Origin: Rhyacophila brunnea
Lineage: Eukaryota; Arthropoda; Insecta; Trichoptera; Rhyacophilidae
Direction of reading: 5' to 3'
Assembly: GCA_022495005.1 (NCBI GenBank)
Contig: JAGYXB010002069.1
Location: 1,984,001 to 2,048,000 of the forward strand
Length of the DNA: 64,000 bases
How positions within the stretch are numbered: position 1 is the first letter of the stretch; each line of letters begins with the position of its first letter. Under the pieces are notes generated by a model, which saw only the letters and a program-made list of their open reading frames with translations, was not told the origin of the DNA and searched no databases. This document shows, piece after piece, positions 46,501 to 56,635 of this stretch. Both the position numbers and the translations under genes were made by a program.

Positions 46501-49500
46501 TAGCCTGTTATTGAACTTTTTATCATAAAAAGAAAAAAGGTGATATTCAACTATCTTTTGACAAGTTTATAAAGAAAACACCTGATTGCTAATACGCCTC
46601 TCCTCTTTAACTTAATTATAGCCATTGATAAATAAATATTTTAAAGTACACTTTTTGTTGTTTTTTTTTACATTGCTCTGCTTTCGTGCATTCAACATTC
46701 GTACACATTTTTATGAACCAATTACATACGAAAGTCAAGGCCCGCCATGATGGCAGTCGGGTTAAAAATATTTGCAGAATTGATGATCTTTCGAAAATTA
46801 AAATTGTTTATGAAGATGTATTTTCCCGGCTGTAATTAATATAATTTGAACAATATATTATTATGTTGCAGGAGTAAATTAACCTTGGAGCGAGAAGAGA
46901 TTGCCCAGGCGGCTCTGGGAACATTTTTGGCTCCGCAAAATCCTCTACCTCCTGGCACCAGACTGGCTCATATACCCCACCTCAGAGATCTCTGCCGACG
47001 ATTCTTCCATCAACTGATTAGGTAAAAGTAAATTCTTACCTATTGAATTAGGTTAACCAAATATTTGTAAGTAGAGAGACTGAAAATGATGTGACCATTG
47101 AATCAATGGGGTACGTAATAAGTATTAGGGACATTAGTGACAGAATTACTGAATATTATCTAGTCTGTATTTGTAATCGTAAGTGTAATCATAGAGTTTG
47201 ACTATAGCAATGACTGCTTTTTGCATAACTACACTCGATTAATGCTATGCAGATTCGGCAACATCATGAATTAAAACAAATGATCTCATAATAGTTTGAC
47301 AAATGCTTACGTTTCTGTATTATGTACTGGCATATCGAGTATATGCGGTATAATAGCACCTGTACACGTGCATGGATTTACTGGCACCAATAGCGCATAT
47401 TTTAAACTATCGCGATAATAACTGTTTACACGTAAAAGTGCTGATTGTCTCACCAATCTCATTCTTCAAGAGTAATCTGAAAACATGAGAGTAATGCGAT
47501 GTTGTCATTTTATGGTACTATTTCACAGGTCGTAAATATCGGTTAACCTCAGTATGAGCCTGCGCGGTGTAGTTTATTTTTTTAATGGCAGGTTCGCCAC
47601 TATTGTTCTATTGCGCAGGCACAGATATCGCGCAGTCCGATTGTCGTATGTAAATTCAGAAGCTTCTGAACTTTTTTAATGCATGCATACAATCTTGCAG
47701 TTTGTAACAACATTACAATTCATTTGTGACAGATCAAATTATCTATAAATTAATAAACAACGGAGAGTACCCTACTTGCTGGCAATTCAAAATTGAAATT
47801 GATACCAATATTGTATGATTTATGTTTTACAGGTACGGCAGACTGGACAAAGCTCTCTGCTTAGCAATCGACGTGGGTCACCACGATCTCTTTATGGATG
47901 TACATTTTGCAGCGAAAGTTATTGGAAATGTGGAGTTGGCTAATGAGGCGAGACTCCATGCCGAAGATGCTGCTAGTTCCTGTGGTAATATTAAAATAAC
48001 TGAATTTTCTTAGAGTATTAATCTTTTTAATACCGGGATGATTTGATTTGACAGTAAGCCAGCAATGTTTGGTCCTATCGACTGAGGGTACTTGATGGAA
48101 TTTGACTTTAAACTCTAGTTCATTAAAGCTTTTTTCATCTGAGTCGTTTTTGCTACCCGGATATCGCCTTTCGAAGCGACTCAAATGGAATAGTACAAAA
48201 CTTAATTAGAATACAAATAAATGCTGAAAGGTACAATCGTATTTTGCCTACATATATGTATTGAAATAAGTGGTTATCGACTGATAAAAATTGATACAAT
48301 CTTATTATTTTGAAAATACAATGAAAGAAACCAAAGTTAAAATCTACCATTTACGCTTGAAACACAATATTGTTCACCACACATACTGAATTTGTGAATA
48401 AATGTCTCATCTTTTATTTTTTATATAATTCAGAATCATCCTGTTCAAGACCTTCTTGCTCCAGATGCTCTGGTTCAACCGAATCTGGGTCAGAAGAAGA
48501 ATTTATTCACCAAGAAGCACCAGCGCAGCTGACCCCCGGACAGATGGATCTATACGGCGCCTCACAACCATCAAACACGCCTCGAACATCACGGAATATT
48601 TCTCACCGCACCCCTCCTCCACTGCCTTACCTACCACCGTCCCGTCCCCCCCTTCCGAGAGCTTCTTCCATGTCCGCCAACCTAAATGGTAGCAATGTCC
48701 ACCGACCGAAACATGACCCTGTTTTCTCAGAGAGAGAAATGTTTCCTTCTGGAGATCTGTCGGAAGTTATGGTGCCTGCCGACTCTCGGGTGGTGCATCA
48801 TCGTGTGGTGGAGATTATTCCGCAGGTGTCTTCTCATGTGAAGGAACAATCTGGGATGGATCTTTTTCAAACTGAACTCGCTGAGAGTGCTTGCAATACG
48901 GGTATGTAATTGTTTTTGTGTTACTCTAAATAATATTTTTTACAATAAAGTGATTATAGACCAGTTTAAGTTGACCGCTGAGTGAGGGCGCTGCATGCTA
49001 ACATTTGACATATCTTTCAATATTTTTATACTATCTTTATCTTTATGTTATCTTAGTTTGATATTTGAACAGTGAACTTTTATGTTGGTATATCTATTTT
49101 CTTCACAATGTACAAATTAACTGGTGTACACTAAAAGGTCTATATTCACGCGCAGTGGATTTCAGCTAATGTTCTTGCCATATCAACCTTGTAGCACGTA
49201 GATTGCTCATGTAGCTTAGGTACAGAGTGATTGTATCATATTTATTATTATTTATGGAAACTTTGCTGGTTGCAATAACTTTTCATTATTATATTTTAAA
49301 TTTTTGTAATCAAAATGTAACTGTTTGTTTCCTTAATAAATAAAATTTATTATATGGAATTTTTGGACAACAATAAATATTGTCCTACAAATTCAAAGGA
49401 ATCAGTCGTTTAATCCAACTAGACACTATCACACCATCTTGCACGAGTGCGACCAGGTCTTTGTTTGCCTTCCAGTTTGCAGAGTGTCAGTTTCGTGACA

Positions 49501-52000
49501 CCACTACCTATATTTCCCAATGCCCAGCCATCTAAAGTGATCCAATTTGACAGACCGCACGATTATCAACGCCTGTACCAAAGTGTACATTTCATTATTG
49601 TATCTCCAATCCAGACTGTTAGTCATTTATGGGTCTGAAGAAACTGCAGCATGCTGTATTTAAGTGAGGCCAACATATTATTTATGGTCAGACAGGAGGT
49701 TTGTTAACCATTTGTGACAACTGGTTTTATTACATTTTTTTACAAAATTTATGTGTTGATTTAATGTCTGGGTATATAGCATCTTGGTTAGTCCAAAATG
49801 ATATTTCTTCCCCAGCACAATTTTGCAGTGGATGTGAATATATGTACTTGAATATTGAACATTTATTTCAGAGAGACACCTGCGCCCTGATCGTCCGCGT
49901 CTAAACCTAAATCCGTTGAAAGCAGAAAGCCTCATCAACATCTACACACCAGTCTACCATCAATACCCGTCGCTCTCCGCAAGGATCCCACTCTCTGCAT
50001 CGTCAAGAGGACCTCATTCTCGATTCCTCTCGCCGAACGAAGACTTTATTCCGACTCCTTTACTCGCTCAAAACAACAATAACCGAGATCCTAGCGGAAT
50101 CACAATGCAAAACATGAGAGATTTATTAAACCAGCGAACGGATCATAGTAATAATATTATCGATAACCGAGTCAGCTTAATGCCTCCATTGTCTATGATG
50201 AATCCAAACCGAGGAGATTATATACCGTTGTCTATGGCTGCTCAGCATAAAAGAGATTTTCCTGCTAACGTGAATAGTAGAGGTGATTCTGTGATAAGGA
50301 ACGGTGTTGGCAGTCAACCGGTGATTAACAAAGGTCCCACACCGGTTATTAAGAGTCCGGGAGTTGACGGAGAAGGATCTTCGCCAGCCAAACAGCCGGG
50401 AGAAAAAAATAAAGTCAAGTTTTCGGATACAGTCACCGTAGCTGTCGTACCGGTGGGTAAAACTATTAGTATATAGGTATAATTTCGTACTGTACTTAAA
50501 ATTATGCGATAACTACTGAGTCTATTTCGTTGTTTGATGGCATAGTAAGCTTAGGTATGACATCTAGATTAGGGCTATTGTCCCAACAAGCCACTAGTAT
50601 TATATAATCATATTATGATACTCATAAAAACTCTATTTTTCATGTTTTTATTTTTATTTATCATATTGTAAAATGTAAAATCACAAAAAAAAGCAAAAGA
50701 CAGTCAACTCATGACTAACAATTCGGCCCCTTAGGACGAAAGAAACGTATCTTATTTTTACCATTTTACTGCATCTGTCATTCTTACTATAACAGAATTA
50801 CTAGCCAAAGTTTGAAAAAATTAAGACTTATGATTTCATTCCAATATTAATTATTATTGTCGTGCTTCATAGGAGATATCCCGGAAAGATCGTCGCGCAG
50901 TCCGTAGCAGTGTTGGCCCCAGCCAAGCTTCAGGAGCGGGAGGAGCGGGCCCTGATCCTCGACGAGAACTCGCCGACAGCTTACCTCTCTGCCATCCACA
51001 TCGAGAGTATCTCAAAGACTTCTCACCACAACCCGGTAAGGCCAACCCTATACTCATTATAAAACAGATAAATATGCAATTATTGAACGCACAAACTGTT
51101 TCTCTTGACTTGTTGAAAATTCAATGGAAGTACTTCAAACTGTTTCGAAATCTCATATAAACAATTGTGATAAGGGGATAGTAGGTGTTATTCCCGCCAC
51201 CTATCACTCAATATACTATGAATCAATATAAATAAAAAAGATTCCAAGTTATACACATTTTCATTTTATAAAATCTTCCTACTACAATCGAGAGAACTTA
51301 TTAAACTGCATTTTAATGATAAAAATAACATGTAATAACAAAATGAATTATTTTGTTTAGCTAATAAATAAAAATAAAAAATGTAAATTATCAGTAAAAT
51401 GTATTCAACTGCATCTTTCGTATCAAGGGGCACTGCACTTCGTCTTAATAGCGCCTGGTCATATGCATGGATTTACTTGCACCAATAATGTGTATTTTAA
51501 ACTATCGCGATAATAACTGTTTACACGTAAAATGCTGACTGTCTCACCAATCTCATTCTTCATGTTTATGGTACTATTTGACAGGCCGTGAAAATCAGTT
51601 AACCTCAAAATGAGTCTCTGCGTGGTGTAGTTCATGATTTTACCGGCAGGTTCGCCACTATTGTTCTACTGCGCAGGCACAGATATCGCACAGTCTGACT
51701 GTCATGTGAAAATTCAGACGCTTCTGAACTTTTTTGATTCATGCATGCAATCTTGCATTTTTCACAATAATACGTTTTTACACATGCATTTTTTTTGTTG
51801 TGGCCGCAATAATATGTACTGTCAGTAGTAAATCCATGCACGTGTAAACGGGGTATAACATTCAAACAAAATACTATGCTATAACCTAATACTATAACTA
51901 TGATCTAATATTCTAATACATCAATTATTTTTTTTTTTCAGAGAGTGAAGAACAGGAAAAACAGAGCAAGATAAAAGTTGTGCATTTTGGTGTTGTGTGA
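31480..52000 (+). CDS. frtz: fritz / WDPCP planar cell polarity and ciliogenesis effector
   Basis: Fifteen exons join in phase: 31480-31562, 32141-32457, 32557-32684, 33924-34093, 35956-36070, 37200-37436, 38404-38567, 39817-39970, 41181-41314, 46872-47021, 47833-47984, 48434-48901, 49872-50452, 50873-51035 and 51942-52000. The total is 3075 bp and 1024 residues. The order follows WDPCP/Fritz: FWTNDEDITIKHTDLGAFRY at the N-terminus, a WD40-like propeller (about residues 40-460), then LTLEREEIAQAALGTFLAP and YGRLDKALCLAIDVGHHDLF, and the tail KIKVVHFGVV. Fritz works with Inturned and Fuzzy (the CPLANE module) at the cell cortex and the cilium base. It is longer than human WDPCP (746 aa) because of a Pro/Ser/Asn-rich insert at residues 602-1005. 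Introns carry many transposons, yet every exon is open. Confidence 0.95.
32141..32457 (+). CDS. frtz: fritz exon 2 (residues 28-133)
   Basis: The acceptor is TTTACCCTAG. It carries WTLPTKRPLKLKDCLRELTE and FDRYLVGKLLSANVSEG, conserved in WDPCP. It ends with one base at GTATGA. Confidence 0.93.
32557..32684 (+). CDS. frtz: fritz exon 3 (residues 134-176)
   Basis: The acceptor is TATTTCAG. It encodes VLFTNTHILLTYNDNQAILV, a propeller strand set, and ends in phase 0 at GTAAGA. Confidence 0.92.
33106..33491 (-). mobile_element. MITE family A, copy 2 (fritz intron 3)
   Basis: Full-length reverse-oriented copy. The right end is AAATCCATGCACATGTACAG and the left end is TTGTTTACACGTGCATGG. The internal CGCGTCTCGCTTACTTATGA block matches copies 1 and 3. 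Confidence 0.85.
33492..33531 (+). repeat. piggyBac-type terminus-like motif
   Basis: AGCCGGTTAAGTGCCCAAAG followed by CGTCTTTGGACGC resembles ACCGGATAAGTGCCGCCAGC followed by GTCC at 41850. Both look like ends of one TTAA-type family, but no partner end was found for either. Confidence 0.35.
33924..34093 (+). CDS. frtz: fritz exon 4 (residues 177-232)
   Basis: The acceptor is GCTCGTACAG. It contains DLFPWSPRAPHEDHANVHVY, matching the WPWAP..SEKDRANL region of WDPCP. It ends with GG at GTGAGT. Confidence 0.93.
34453..35203. mobile_element. hAT-type non-autonomous element (fritz intron 4)
   Basis: The ends TAGGGATTCCAATCTCGGGA and GGCTCGGGATTGGATTCCCTA are inverted repeats with internal palindromic GATCCCGGGAT repeats. 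The flanks AGCGAAAC (34445-34452) and AGCGAGAC (35204-35211) are an 8-bp target duplication with one mismatch, typical of hAT. No transposase frame. Confidence 0.85.
35956..36070 (+). CDS. frtz: fritz exon 5 (residues 233-271)
   Basis: It encodes RIEFDPLCVSFSKIHENVIF and ends in phase 0 at GTATGT. Confidence 0.92.
36170..37014. other. fritz intron 5, repeat fragments
   Basis: CACAGTTTACTGTGAGATGT and ATGGCCATATAG (36178-36225) resemble 45890-45930. The TAACATGTATAATTTACATG part (36980-37000) resembles 39445 and 41548. The stretch 36480-36740 has short coding-like pieces but no frame I can assign. Confidence 0.4.
37078..37165 (-). repeat. MITE family D end fragment next to fritz exon 6
   Basis: TAGTGTGCACTATTTATG and AAACAGCCTACCTCCACCCC are the right end of the family seen at 17277-18867 and 54181-54757. 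The fragment ends about 35 bp before the exon 6 splice acceptor. Confidence 0.7.
37200..37436 (+). CDS. frtz: fritz exon 6 (residues 272-350)
   Basis: It encodes a variable basic/acidic stretch, then KLLITCTDRSVLLHHCKHNV, the counterpart of LILGCEDSS.ILY in WDPCP. It is markedly GC-richer than its surroundings. Phase 0 at both ends. Confidence 0.93.
37677..38140 (-). pseudogene. RTE-like LINE, C-terminal RT tail
   Basis: Read on the minus strand: TLYKTLLCPVLTYGSECWAL, DERNIDIFERKVLRRIFGAV, one TAA stop, then WRSRYNEELHTLYKG and MQRLHWIGHVHRMTEDIPVR. This is the usual end of RTE/craniofacial-type LINE polymerases. It is 5'-truncated, carries a stop, and lies antisense in fritz intron 6. Confidence 0.88.
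38404..38567 (+). CDS. frtz: fritz exon 7 (residues 351-404)
   Basis: It encodes CCWSGDGTSIAVGGSGAQLQ and CWDSSLTP, a WD-type blade. It ends with CG at GTATGA. Confidence 0.93.
39033..39270 (-). mobile_element. tRNA-derived SINE, copy 4 (fritz intron 7)
   Basis: Minus-strand copy: box B region CCAGGATTCGAACC, the body ATGGGCCTCCACAGAGTG, and a T-rich start corresponding to the A-rich tail. Confidence 0.8.
39440..39560 (+). repeat. Dispersed repeat, copy 1
   Basis: GTAGCACAGTTCGCCATGAA and AGATGACAGTATAGTATACG match 41548-41630 (GTGGCACAGTTTGCCGTGAG). A MITE fragment is likely. Confidence 0.6.
39817..39970 (+). CDS. frtz: fritz exon 8 (residues 405-456)
   Basis: The acceptor is TTTGAACAG, set by phase. 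It encodes FLSEDGLLLAVMQGGPLLCI and RLFSASAPQ. Two longer overlapping frames here are not the coding frame. Confidence 0.9.
41181..41314 (+). CDS. frtz: fritz exon 9 (residues 457-500)
   Basis: It encodes ALARLRSMDWVSNGPACLAL, the counterpart of the INILSSMNWD segment. It ends with AC at GTAAGC and is followed by a 5.6-kb intron containing a piggyBac transposase. Confidence 0.93.
41540..41640 (+). repeat. Dispersed repeat, copy 2 (fritz intron 9)
   Basis: Matches 39440-39560 over about 90 bp. Both begin at a GGTTACATGTAAA motif. Confidence 0.6.
42591..44276 (+). pseudogene. piggyBac-like transposase (PGBD4-like), two early stops
   Basis: From the ATG at 42591 the frame has TAA at 42624-42626 and 42783-42785, then runs open from 42786 to the stop after 44273. 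The acidic N-terminal region (SDDSDFDVDFDEEEQDPS) is typical. The core has the three catalytic Asp in CIDESLLLFKG, LYVDNWYTSP and MGAVDKSDM, then the C-terminal zinc-binding domain CVVCLSRKL...CKQCKVALCVEPCF. A 454-residue product beginning at Met 42909 would keep the catalytic domain. Terminal repeats directly around it were not found; TTAACCGGATAAGTGCC at 41849 is a candidate left end. It is in the same orientation as fritz, inside intron 9. Confidence 0.92.
44493..45770. mobile_element. Non-autonomous piggyBac-like element with TTAA duplication
   Basis: The left end CCCTTAGACTGCG and the right end, read inverted, CCCTTTCACTGCG match at 11 of 13 positions. TTAA flanks at 44489-44492 and 45771-45774. 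A 20-bp perfect palindrome ATGGCATGTAAACATGCCAT lies just inside the left end. No transposase is encoded; open frames such as 44950-45164 are short. It may be a deletion derivative of the family at 42591. Confidence 0.82.
45776..46024. other. fritz intron 9, unassigned spacer
   Basis: Contains the GGCCATATATTTCTGATACA block that resembles 36178-36225 and a short TA dinucleotide run near 45965. Confidence 0.4.
46025..46748. mobile_element. Pogo/Tigger-like MITE
   Basis: CAGGTGGCCCTCAACTTTCG at the left is matched inversely by CGAAAGTCAAGGCCCGCCATG at the right. A CAG start with a CCTCxACTTTCG core resembles Tc1/mariner pogo/Tigger ends. The interior has a 94-codon frame (46230-46514) without recognisable motif. 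The right part recurs inverted at 6596-6855. Confidence 0.6.
46872..47021 (+). CDS. frtz: fritz exon 10 (residues 501-550)
   Basis: It encodes SKLTLEREEIAQAALGTFLA and LRDLCRRFFHQLIR, among the best conserved parts of the family. Confidence 0.95.
47349..47712 (+). mobile_element. MITE family A, copy 3 (fritz intron 10)
   Basis: It begins AGCACCTGTACACGTGCATG and contains GATAATAACTGTTTACACGT. It lacks the right terminal repeat, so it is 3'-truncated. Confidence 0.8.
47833..47984 (+). CDS. frtz: fritz exon 11 (residues 551-601)
   Basis: It encodes YGRLDKALCLAIDVGHHDLF and MDVHFAAKVIGNVELANEAR, a family signature. Confidence 0.95.
48434..48901 (+). CDS. frtz: fritz exon 12 (residues 602-757)
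   Basis: Low-complexity Ser/Pro-rich exon (RTPPPLPYLPPSRPPLPR), probably disordered. Proline-rich motifs could bind SH3 or EVH1 domains. It ends with one base at GTATGT. Confidence 0.88.
49872..50452 (+). CDS. frtz: fritz exon 13 (residues 758-951)
   Basis: It encodes an Asn/Ser/Pro-rich stretch ending in the conserved KVKFSDTVTVAVVP. It ends in phase 0 at GTGGGT. Confidence 0.9.
50873..51035 (+). CDS. frtz: fritz exon 14 (residues 952-1005)
   Basis: The coding frame reads EISRKDRRAVRSSVGP, then SLPLCHPHREYLKDFSPQP. The longer open frame in another register (LHRRYPGK...) is not used, as phase with exons 13 and 15 shows. Confidence 0.88.
51447..51858 (+). mobile_element. MITE family A, copy 4 (fritz intron 14)
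   Basis: Complete copy from AGCGCCTGGTCATATGCATG to ATCCATGCACGTGTAAACGG. The segment TTTCACAATAATACG is its only internal difference of note. It lies about 85 bp before the last coding exon of fritz. Confidence 0.82.
51942..52000 (+). CDS. frtz: fritz exon 15 (C-terminus and stop)
   Basis: After a long T-run acceptor it encodes ESEEQEKQSKIKVVHFGVV and TGA. The last residues match the family tail (KMIHFGLV in human). Confidence 0.93.
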
Positions 52001-52264
52001 AAGAACAGTGTGCCATTTGTTTTAAAATTGCCAACAAAATTAGATGTATCGTATAACCTTTTTTCGTTTTGCGGAGTTGTCTTCTATTGGACTAATGGAG
52101 ATCAGACGAAAAGGTGCATATTTTCTATAATATCGTCTCTGTTTTGGCAGAACACACTAACTGGAGAATACTAGTTTTGAGTAATTTGACTTTGAAGTTT
52201 TTAAAATGTTTGAAATGGTCTATCATGTGAGTTTATTAAGTAAACGTAAAAAGGATGACTTTAA

Positions 52265-52270
52265 AATAAA
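52265..52270 (+). terminator. frtz: Candidate polyadenylation signal of fritz
   Basis: The first AATAAA after the stop codon, 265 bp downstream. The use of this site is inferred; no transcript data are available. Confidence 0.4.
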
Positions 52271-54180
52271 AACTGTTTATTTATTAAGAAGGTTTCCAGA
52301 CGGTAAAGTTTGAAATAAGGAACATGTTGGTATAACTAACTCAATATGTCATTTTCAATGTGTCTTCTGCCAGAACAGTGACGATATAATCACCCACCGT
52401 GCTGGGAATGAACTAGGGTAGCAGAGATTTTCCTGTCTGCATCAGGCTCTTCACAATTATTATTTGATTGGATTATGCATTAGTATTCTATAACCGGCAT
52501 GTGCAACCACCTCAAGTCAAAAACAACATTTTTTAGTAGTATGTTTTTGTGAACACAGCAAAAAAAAGGAATTGAATGAAACAATCTATGAAATCAATGA
52601 CTTACGATATAAGTCATTGTGTATTGCTACATTAAAAATTATAATTTTTACACATGTAATCTCGATAAGTCAGACATTACTAGGTTATAGTTTACATTAC
52701 GATAAAAGAGTGATGACTGATGAGTTATAAATACCAAAATTGAGTGATGTTTCTTTTATAAAATTGCAAGAAGTGCAGTGCACTTGTATGGTATTAGAGC
52801 AGCTGCCCTGCAAACAATGTATTTGGCAATTCACCTCAGGAATAGTATGTATTCCCTTTTAATACAAAGCTCCAAATCATGCTAGTTACCGGCAAGTATA
52901 ACCCTGAGGCGCTAGTGTCACATTTTAAGTATTGCCGGTATATTTCTACCTATTTTTCTCTAAACTGCCACACCTCAAGTTATAGTTGTCAGTATCTATG
53001 TGATTGAATTTGTAACCTTTGTTAATTTGTTTGTATTCCCAATGAATATTTTTTTCTGCAGATACAATTTTAACTTTGTGTTAAAATTATGTCTATTGAC
53101 AAAATGGCAGCTATATTTTATTTATATTCTCGTTTTAATTCCTAGAACATATAATGTCAAACTGATATACAGTAGATGCCCCACAGTGGAGCGTCTGTCT
53201 CTGAAACTATTGATGTGGGTTCGAACCTTGCGTCTAGAAATTCCATGTTGTTTTTACAAGTGTGTTTGATCCAGAGCAAGGATCCAAAATAGACTGTACG
53301 AATTGGTCTCTTTGAATATAGTCTGTTAATATTACTTGCAACCTCCCCAGCCCACCTTTACTCTGCATCCATGCAACAAGAGCGATTTTTTATTTTACAT
53401 CGCTAGAGGAAACGGTCTATGAAATGGCGTGATCTTGTGCTTGATGATAGATGATGTTAAGAAAGTCAAACGAACAGTATTATAATGATGCCAAGTCTTT
53501 CTAACACTCCTCATTAGAGAATATGCTCGGCGGTACTTTCATCTGTCAGTGTAAAATAATGTAATAATATTGTGTATGTAGTGGGAGTGTTACTTATATT
53601 TTTGGGAATGATGAGCTGGAGGAGAGAGAAGGTCTTCTTGAGGGGAGGACTTATTTATTGATACAAGATTAAATAAATACAATAATAAAGATGACAGCGT
53701 GAGATCACGGATACGGATGTACTGGTGAGATCGATGTGACCAAGAGTTGATTATATTAATGAATTGAGAGACTGTACTCGAGTGGAATGACGGTTGACTA
53801 TGTCGAGTGAAGGACTCGTGACATTAGTAGTGCGTCGCGTGATGGACTCAATGAGTGAGTGAGGATTTATGGATTGTCCTTCCAATTTATACAAATGCAG
53901 TCCATATATTACAAGAGATATTGTCGCAATTAACAAATTATAACAGACCCTACTGATCTAGTTATGATTGAGGAAATGCTGACATTCATTATCGTTCTCT
54001 TGTTTTGTTTTGACAACAAAACACATACATATTAAAGTGTGTCACTCATGTTAATACTAAGTAGATTGATGAAAATTTGCGTGGTTGTTTGAGAGTTATA
54101 ATCATATGTAAAATGGAACAGGGATTGTATGCATTGGTGAATATAAAACTCATTTGTTTATCTGTTATCTACCTACACAT
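52271..54180. other. Intergenic stretch downstream of fritz
   Basis: No host gene recognised. The part from about 53560 to 53945 (TGTATGTAGTGGGAGTGTTA to AATTATAACA) has the TG...CA ends and purine-rich texture of a solo LTR, but I could not find a matching flank duplication. Other open frames are short. Confidence 0.35.
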
Positions 54181-54757
54181 AAGTGGCGAAGGATGGACAC
54201 GTCATATCAAACTACATACAAAAAAACTTCAGATTATCCCGAGCTTGTGAAAGTGGGCTGTTAAGATCCTACATAGATAGTGCACACTAAACTTTGTCTG
54301 TCATACGTATTTGTTTTCATTGAACTAAGACTACAAATTCCTGGTAGTGTTAGTTTTTTAAATTCATTTAAACCTTGCATCTATTACTTAAGTCATAATA
54401 GATAATAGTCAAAAAGTATTTTAAGGATAGAAGAATATTATTTATCGATTATAGTTTGGTTAGGCAGGGCTTAATGAATTTTAAAAAACTAACCAACTCC
54501 TTTCGTAATATTATGTATTTTTAATTAAATGAAAACAAATAAGTTTCTGAAAAAATTTGCACTATTTTTGTCAAATCGCCCATAGCATACTTAAACTATT
54601 ATGGATTGGTTTAAGAAGGGTTTAATTGAATTTTAAAAATTAACCAGCATCTGCAATTTGTATTATTAGTTCAATGAAAACAAATAAGCATGACTGACAA
54701 AGTTTAGTACACTATTTTTGTCTGGTCTTAAGAGCCTACATCGACCCCTCGCCACTG
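54181..54757. mobile_element. MITE family D (hAT-like), full copy
   Basis: The ends AAGTGGCGAAGGATGGA and TCGACCCCTCGCCACTG are inverted repeats. Flanks CTACACAT (54173-54180) and CTACTCAT (54758-54765) form an 8-bp target duplication with one mismatch. The interior contains two further inverted blocks with AAAAACTAACCAA. Confidence 0.82.
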
Positions 54758-54765
54758 CTACTCAT

Positions 54766-56630
54766 TTACCAAGTAACAATCAGTGATTGCCAGGTATTCT
54801 GCTAGGATATTACTCATTCTTTCTCACTCATGAATGAATGAGAACCACTTTTGTCGGCGAATATTGTTAGTTAAAAAATACTTGGTAATCTAACATGACA
54901 AAATTATTGCCTCAAATTTCAACTGGTTAAATTTAATATGCAGATTTCGTATCCAGATGTTTGTGATTTTCTATCCAATATTCATAAAAGTATCTTTAAG
55001 ACGGAGCCTCAGCGTCCTTATGTGCAATGTGTGCGGCACACACTGGCGGCCTAATGCTCAATAATTCAATATAAGTTCTTATCTATAAGTATGACGTATA
55101 TATGACGTCAGTCTAAACATAAACAAAATTTAAATTGTTGAAGCGTCTGAAATTAGTAATTGGTAATTTACAATTATTAGGTACTTGTGTATCAGCCTGG
55201 TAATGAATGATAAACTGCTTAGGTTTGCGTTATTACTACGCAGACATACCGGAGTAAAATTCTTGAGCTTATAAAGCCGGCTTGAAATTTCATGTGTGTT
55301 GTTGGTAAATTGGTAATTTTTTTTTAATATACTATTTCTAGCTTGGGGGGCTGAACTATATTTTCGAATATTGACTATCCCTTGGAGTGGCCCTGTCTTC
55401 AGGCACCATCTTATTCCATGGATCATAATATACTCACCAAATGCATATAGAGATAATAATCAATCCAAACAATTATTACTCACTTTTCGTTGAATCATGC
55501 TATGTAAATTCACTTGCATGTTTGTAAAACTGAGATAATTGCATTTGAAGATTTGCATCAGTTCTTCATTCAAAATCCTTACGAAGGAGTATGGCTTCAT
55601 ATACTTCAGTACCTATTGATTTTTTATTGGTTAATTTAATAGTTTTACTGGCAGTTGTCATTTGTAGCGGAGACTATATGAAAGTGAGTCGTTTCTCCTG
55701 CATCTATGAAAAACTTAAGTATTTCAACATATTTTTTTATCCAGGTGCGGGGAAGTTTGCTCCAAATAAATCCGCAAGATGAAATAACTTGTAGATGATT
55801 CAAACATAACTAATTCTAGTGTCAGTGTCTTTAACTGTGCCGGTCTGCCAGTAAAACTATTAAGCTAAACAATAAAAAATTCAATACTGTAAGTAAAACC
55901 ATAAAACTATCGATTCTTCCACAGGCAGTAAGTTGTAGTATTTTTACTGTTTAGTGAATTTTTTGTTTCCGGTACAAGTCAACCGTGTTTCAAACAGACC
56001 TGTTTAAAATGGTCAACATTATGTAGTAATTAATAAAACAGTACAAATTCAAGTTTCAGTGTTTATCTGGTTTTATCTGGTTTTATGGTATTGACATATT
56101 GAATGAATCTCAGATTGTGTTGAAATACTTGACACTTTTGGCTGCTGCAAGTGATAATAGTGTGATGTTTGCCGCACATTAATCTGCTATGTGAAATGAC
56201 TTGCAGCTAATTAAATGATCAGTCTTAGTAGTCAATTTTAAGCTTCACTTTCATATATCTCAGCTCCGTCTTCTAGAGAAGGTTTTCTTCATGCCTGTAT
56301 ATACATAACTATTTTTTTCTGTTAATTTGATCTACAATAAATTATATAATGATCCAGTTTTGTGCTATTTATGAGATTATTAATTTAATTATTTGGTCTA
56401 GCTAATTATTTTTAAATTTCAAATTTCGTGCCAACCTGTTAATAGGTTTAATGAACATTGTATTATATTATAATATACATCCGTCCAATGTAACCTGTAA
56501 CATAGTATTATTTTGTATTTTTATAATAAATATCTTGTTTTTTTACAAACTGAAATCTCTCTTTTATTTTATTGCAAGATTTTATAATATCATGTAATAA
56601 CCATTGTAAAAAAGTAAACTTCTAATATAT
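54766..56630. other. Intergenic stretch, no gene recognised
   Basis: AT-rich with short open frames (55130-55426 minus, 55591-55782 plus) that show no motifs. The 63-codon frame at 55591 has a hydrophobic run (LLVNLIVLLAVVIC) that could be a chance transmembrane-like segment. Confidence 0.4.
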
Positions 56631-56635
56631 AAAAC

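Noticed and set aside
50854..51062. Long alternative frames at fritz exon 14
   Set aside because: The plus frame beginning LHRRYPGK and its minus-strand counterpart are longer, but only the EISRKDRR frame joins exons 13 and 15 in phase.
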